Assembly: GCA_025060275.1 (NCBI GenBank) | Contig: JANXCJ010000010.1 | Span: forward strand, 1-24,505 | Length of the DNA stretch: 24,505 nucleotides | Reading direction: 5' to 3' | Source of the DNA: Bacteroidia bacterium | GTDB lineage: Bacteria; Bacteroidota; Bacteroidia; SpSt-205 | Part shown: one piece after another, positions 22,370 through 24,505 of the stretch | Position numbering within the stretch: the first letter of the stretch is position 1 | Layout of the letters: the number at the start of each line of letters is the position of its first letter | Notes under the pieces: generated by a model | What the model was told of the DNA's origin: nothing | The model's input: only the letters and a program-made list of their open reading frames with translations | The model's database searches: none | Program-made: the position numbers and the translations under genes

Positions 22370-23452
22370 ATGAGTGAAAGAGTTTCTATATTAGCTGGAG
22401 TATTAGCCATAGTGCTAATTATCACCTCGGGTTGTGGAGGTGGTGGTACTGGGGCAAGAGGAGAACTTACGGGCGTGAAAGGGAGACCGAAATGGGATAA
22501 TCCCCTCCCTTTTGGCATGCTTACGATACCCCCTGGAAGTTTTCATATGGGGAATAACGAGCAGGATGTGAACTATTCCCAAAATGCTCGTATTCGCCAG
22601 ATCACTATAAGCGCCTTCAATATAGATGACACGGAAATATCTAATAACGAATACCGGCAATTCGTGGATGAAGTAGTAGCAGGCTCTGAAAAAGCATTTG
22701 CAGACAGTGTATTCTCTTTTATGGAGCGGTACTATGGCAAGAAAATAAACAATCAAGAGGAGTACCTGAGGTTAGTTTATCCCGATACGCAGGTCTGGAA
22801 TAGAGATTTTGGGAATTTCGTCTATAATGAGCCTTTAGTAGAGAATTACTATTGGCATCCTGCTTTTGACGACTATCCTTTAGTGGGGGTAAACTGGTAT
22901 GCGGCTCAAGCATTTTGTTACTGGAGGACTATGTTCTATAATAGTTACAGAGCTAGTCGGGAGCTTCCACCTGTTCCTCGTTTTCGCTTGCCTACGGAGG
23001 CGGAATGGGAGTATGCGGCGAGAGGAGGGTATGAGCATAATATATATCCTTGGCTTGGTCCTTATACTCGTAACTCCAAGGGCTGTCCATTAGCAAACTT
23101 CAAGCCGGGTAGGGGGGATTATATAGCTGATGGATTTGAGTATACCGCTCCCGTTAAGTCTTACTTTCCTAATGACTATGGGCTCTATCACATGGTAGGA
23201 AACGTAGCGGAATGGTGTGAGGATGATTTTGAAGAAACGGGCCCTATTGCCTATACCCATGATCTGAATCCAGTATATAGGGATCCACGCAAGCAAAACC
23301 GGCGTCGTGTTGTCCGGGGTGGTGGATGGAATGATGTGGCTTATTTTCTATCAGTGGGTACTCGGGACTACGAGTATGCAGATACTACCAAGTCGCACAT
23401 AGGGTTCCGCTGTGCCCTCTCGGTAATAGGGCGTTCGGGAGCGATGCGCTAA
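22370..23452 (+). CDS. gldK: type IX secretion / gliding lipoprotein GldK (PorK)
   Basis: Lipoprotein of the GldK/PorK family that forms, with GldN, a periplasmic ring beneath the outer membrane. ATG 22370 gives 360 residues with a lipoprotein signal (hydrophobic run, T-S-G-C22, then Gly-rich). ATG 22331 would add 13 residues before it, and the promoter box at 22344-22351 argues against that start. The body is a formylglycine-generating-enzyme-like (SUMF1) fold: I-P-P-G-S-F-H-M-G, D-D-T-E-I-S-N-N-E-Y, R-L-P-T-E-A-E-W-E-Y-A-A-R-G-G, N-V-A-E-W-C-E-D and G-F-R-C-A. The catalytic Cys pair of true formylglycine enzymes, expected shortly after V-R-G-G-G-W, is absent, as is usual in GldK, so the fold is structural. 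It is followed after 35 bases by gldL. Confidence 0.93.
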   Translation: MSERVSILAGVLAIVLIITSGCGGGGTGARGELTGVKGRPKWDNPLPFGMLTIPPGSFHMGNNEQDVNYSQNARIRQITISAFNIDDTEISNNEYRQFVDEVVAGSEKAFADSVFSFMERYYGKKINNQEEYLRLVYPDTQVWNRDFGNFVYNEPLVENYYWHPAFDDYPLVGVNWYAAQAFCYWRTMFYNSYRASRELPPVPRFRLPTEAEWEYAARGGYEHNIYPWLGPYTRNSKGCPLANFKPGRGDYIADGFEYTAPVKSYFPNDYGLYHMVGNVAEWCEDDFEETGPIAYTHDLNPVYRDPRKQNRRRVVRGGGWNDVAYFLSVGTRDYEYADTTKSHIGFRCALSVIGRSGAMR

Positions 23453-23487
23453 GAAAAGTAACTAAACATTACAAAACGGATAAAGTT

Positions 23488-24339
23488 ATGGCTGCGAAAG
23501 GTCAAGGAGCGTTTGACGCTCTCTTTAGATCAAAGGGGTATAGAATTGCCCAGAAGTATTTGTATGCATGGGGCGCCTCCATAGTTATTATAGGGGCTCT
23601 CTTCAAAATTCTTCACCTCCCTGGGGCTAATGAGATGCTTATCGTTGGCTTGGGTACAGAGGCAACCGTATTTTTCGTCTCTGGCTTAGAACCTCTTCAT
23701 GAGGAGGAGAAACAATGGGATTGGTCTAAGGTTTTTCCTCAGCTCAAGGAGGAGGGAGAAGAAGAGCAGCCTATAGAAATGGGTCTGATGGGAGGAGTTG
23801 GAGGCTTCATGCCTGGACTCGGCCCGGGTGTGAAATCCCTTCAAGAGAGTAGCTTCACGCCAGATCTCTTGGAACAGCTTGCCTCTTCCATAGAGGGCCT
23901 AAGGGTAAGCGTAACTAACTTAGCCGATATTACAGATGCGACTATAGCTACGAATGAGTTTGCCCAAAAGGTGCGGGAAGCATCGGTGCGAGTGGAGCAA
24001 CTCTCTCAGAGCTATGCTGTCACTGCAGATGCGATGGCTAAGATAGCTGCTTCCTTTGGAGATATCCAGAGTTATCAAGCGCAAATTAAGACCCTCTCCC
24101 ATACAATCGCTCAGCTCAACTCTGTATATGAGACCGAATTACAGGAAATGCAAAAGCATATAGCTGCTATAGGTCGGTTCTATGGTGGCTTAGGTCGTAT
24201 CCTATCAAGCATGGAATCTACTGCGCAAGATGTGGATCAGTTGCGTCAAGAGATGGTGAGTCTGAACTCTAACCTAAGAGGCCTTAATGCTGTATATGGT
24301 GGAATGCTCTCTGGTGTGAGTGCAGCTTTTCAAAGATAA
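23488..24339 (+). CDS. gldL: type IX secretion / gliding motor protein GldL (PorL)
   Basis: Inner-membrane half of the proton-driven GldL-GldM motor that powers type IX secretion and gliding. It has 283 residues with two membrane helices: about 26-46 (W-G-A-S-I-V-I-I-G-A-L-F-K-I-L-H) and 50-68 (L-I-V-G-L-G-T-E-A-T-V-F-F-V-S). Residues I recall as important in Flavobacterium GldL (Y13, K27, H30, E49) appear conserved as Y26, K40, H43 and E58 by motif alignment. The remainder is cytoplasmic: an acidic segment, a Gly/Met-rich linker (L-M-G-G-V-G-G-F-M) and a long coiled-coil-like region (about 110-275). It has no promoter box or Shine-Dalgarno, consistent with translation inside the gld operon. 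gldM follows after 17 bases. Confidence 0.95.
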   Translation: MAAKGQGAFDALFRSKGYRIAQKYLYAWGASIVIIGALFKILHLPGANEMLIVGLGTEATVFFVSGLEPLHEEEKQWDWSKVFPQLKEEGEEEQPIEMGLMGGVGGFMPGLGPGVKSLQESSFTPDLLEQLASSIEGLRVSVTNLADITDATIATNEFAQKVREASVRVEQLSQSYAVTADAMAKIAASFGDIQSYQAQIKTLSHTIAQLNSVYETELQEMQKHIAAIGRFYGGLGRILSSMESTAQDVDQLRQEMVSLNSNLRGLNAVYGGMLSGVSAAFQR

Positions 24340-24356
24340 TATTATATAAATAGCCT

Positions 24357-24505
24357 ATGGGTCTAATAGGTCGTCATCTGACGCAAGCACAAGTAAACCG
24401 CCAGAAGATGATAAATATGATGTATCTCGTACTCACGGCTCTTTTAGCTCTAAATGTGAGTGCCGAGGTACTTCAGGCTTTCCAAAACTTGGCGGACTCT
24501 CTCCA
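24357..24505 (+). CDS. gldM: type IX secretion / gliding motor protein GldM (PorM), 3'-truncated
   Basis: Only the first 49 codons plus two bases are in the window. They read M-G-L-I-G-R-H-L-T-Q-A-Q-V-N-R-Q-K-M-I-N, then M-M-Y-L-V-L-T-A-L-L-A-L-N-V-S-A-E-V-L, matching the highly conserved GldM N-terminus, including the single membrane helix and the N-V-S-x-E-V that follows. R15 in N-R-Q-K-M-I-N corresponds to Arg9 of Flavobacterium GldM, which I recall pairing with the GldL glutamate. The full protein should have about 500 residues with a long periplasmic part that spans to the GldK/N ring. gldN/porN is expected just beyond the window. Confidence 0.95.
   Translation, partial: MGLIGRHLTQAQVNRQKMINMMYLVLTALLALNVSAEVLQAFQNLADSL

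Noticed and set aside
22415..22756. A 113-codon open frame on the minus strand inside gldK.
   Set aside because: gldK on the other strand has clear family motifs throughout. The antisense translation is Cys/His/Tyr-rich without domain or signal, typical of a shadow frame.
22370..23452. Possible active formylglycine-generating (sulfatase-activating) enzyme.
   Set aside because: The fold matches, but the catalytic Cys pair is missing and the gene is lipoprotein-coded and followed by gldL and gldM, so it is GldK.
1..24505. CRISPR arrays, insertion sequences, phage or defence islands, tRNA or other RNA genes.
   Set aside because: No spaced repeats, transposase motifs, inverted-repeat ends or cloverleaf-sized gaps were seen. 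Nearly all bases are within housekeeping genes.

Overview
The window comes from a member of the Bacteroidota (Bacteroidetes). The firmest marker is the start of a type IX secretion / gliding-motility core operon at the right edge: porP/sprF, gldK/porK, gldL/porL and the first 50 codons of gldM/porM. Other markers agree: a secreted M1-type peptidase with a type IX sorting tail, a Bacteroidota-style HemD, TAnnTTTG promoter boxes, and almost no Shine-Dalgarno sequences. The region is housekeeping DNA packed very tightly. The largest gap between genes is 56 bases, so no stretch over 300 bases lacks a gene. I see no tRNA, rRNA, insertion sequence, CRISPR array, phage gene or convincing intrinsic terminator.

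Layout. (1) Bases 1-2030, plus strand: 3' part of murA (peptidoglycan precursor synthesis), upp (uracil salvage) and a small membrane protein overlapping the end of upp. (2) 2053-7063, plus: a TonB-dependent receptor that looks like the OprC/NosA copper family, kynureninase, and a secreted M61 peptidase with a PDZ domain. (3) 7085-9909, plus: malate dehydrogenase behind its own promoter, then a secreted M1 peptidase ending in a type IX sorting domain. (4) 9917-11926, minus: an SH3-like envelope protein followed by the ribosome-assembly GTPase der. (5) 11969-17347, plus: a probable four-gene envelope operon encoding a beta-barrel protein, a SAM methyltransferase, a glycosyltransferase-51 peptidoglycan polymerase with a large N-terminal extension, and an AsmA-like protein. 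(6) 17380-19036, plus: nth (endonuclease III) and tryptophan 2,3-dioxygenase. (7) 19031-19522, minus: ispF. (8) 19527-24505, plus: a jelly-roll-like/multi-pass membrane protein, hemD, then porP-gldK-gldL-gldM, cut by the window end.

How the genes fit together. TDO and kynureninase are two steps of tryptophan-to-kynurenine breakdown, which in bacteria often feeds de novo NAD synthesis; the other steps are not here. MurA, the GT51 enzyme and the AsmA-like protein all act in building the envelope. The M1 peptidase is a likely cargo of the secretion machine encoded 12 kb away. IspF shows use of the non-mevalonate isoprenoid pathway.

The most striking non-coding signal is the position of the TAnnTTTG (-7) boxes. 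For five genes the box ends only 4-7 bases before the start codon, which predicts mRNAs with almost no 5' leader. The best candidates for less-described biology are the AsmA-like/GT51 fusion with its neighbours, the methionine-rich CxxxM receptor, and the membrane protein upstream of hemD. I found no clear defence, mobile or otherwise unprecedented system. All family names come from motifs read by eye, not from database searches.
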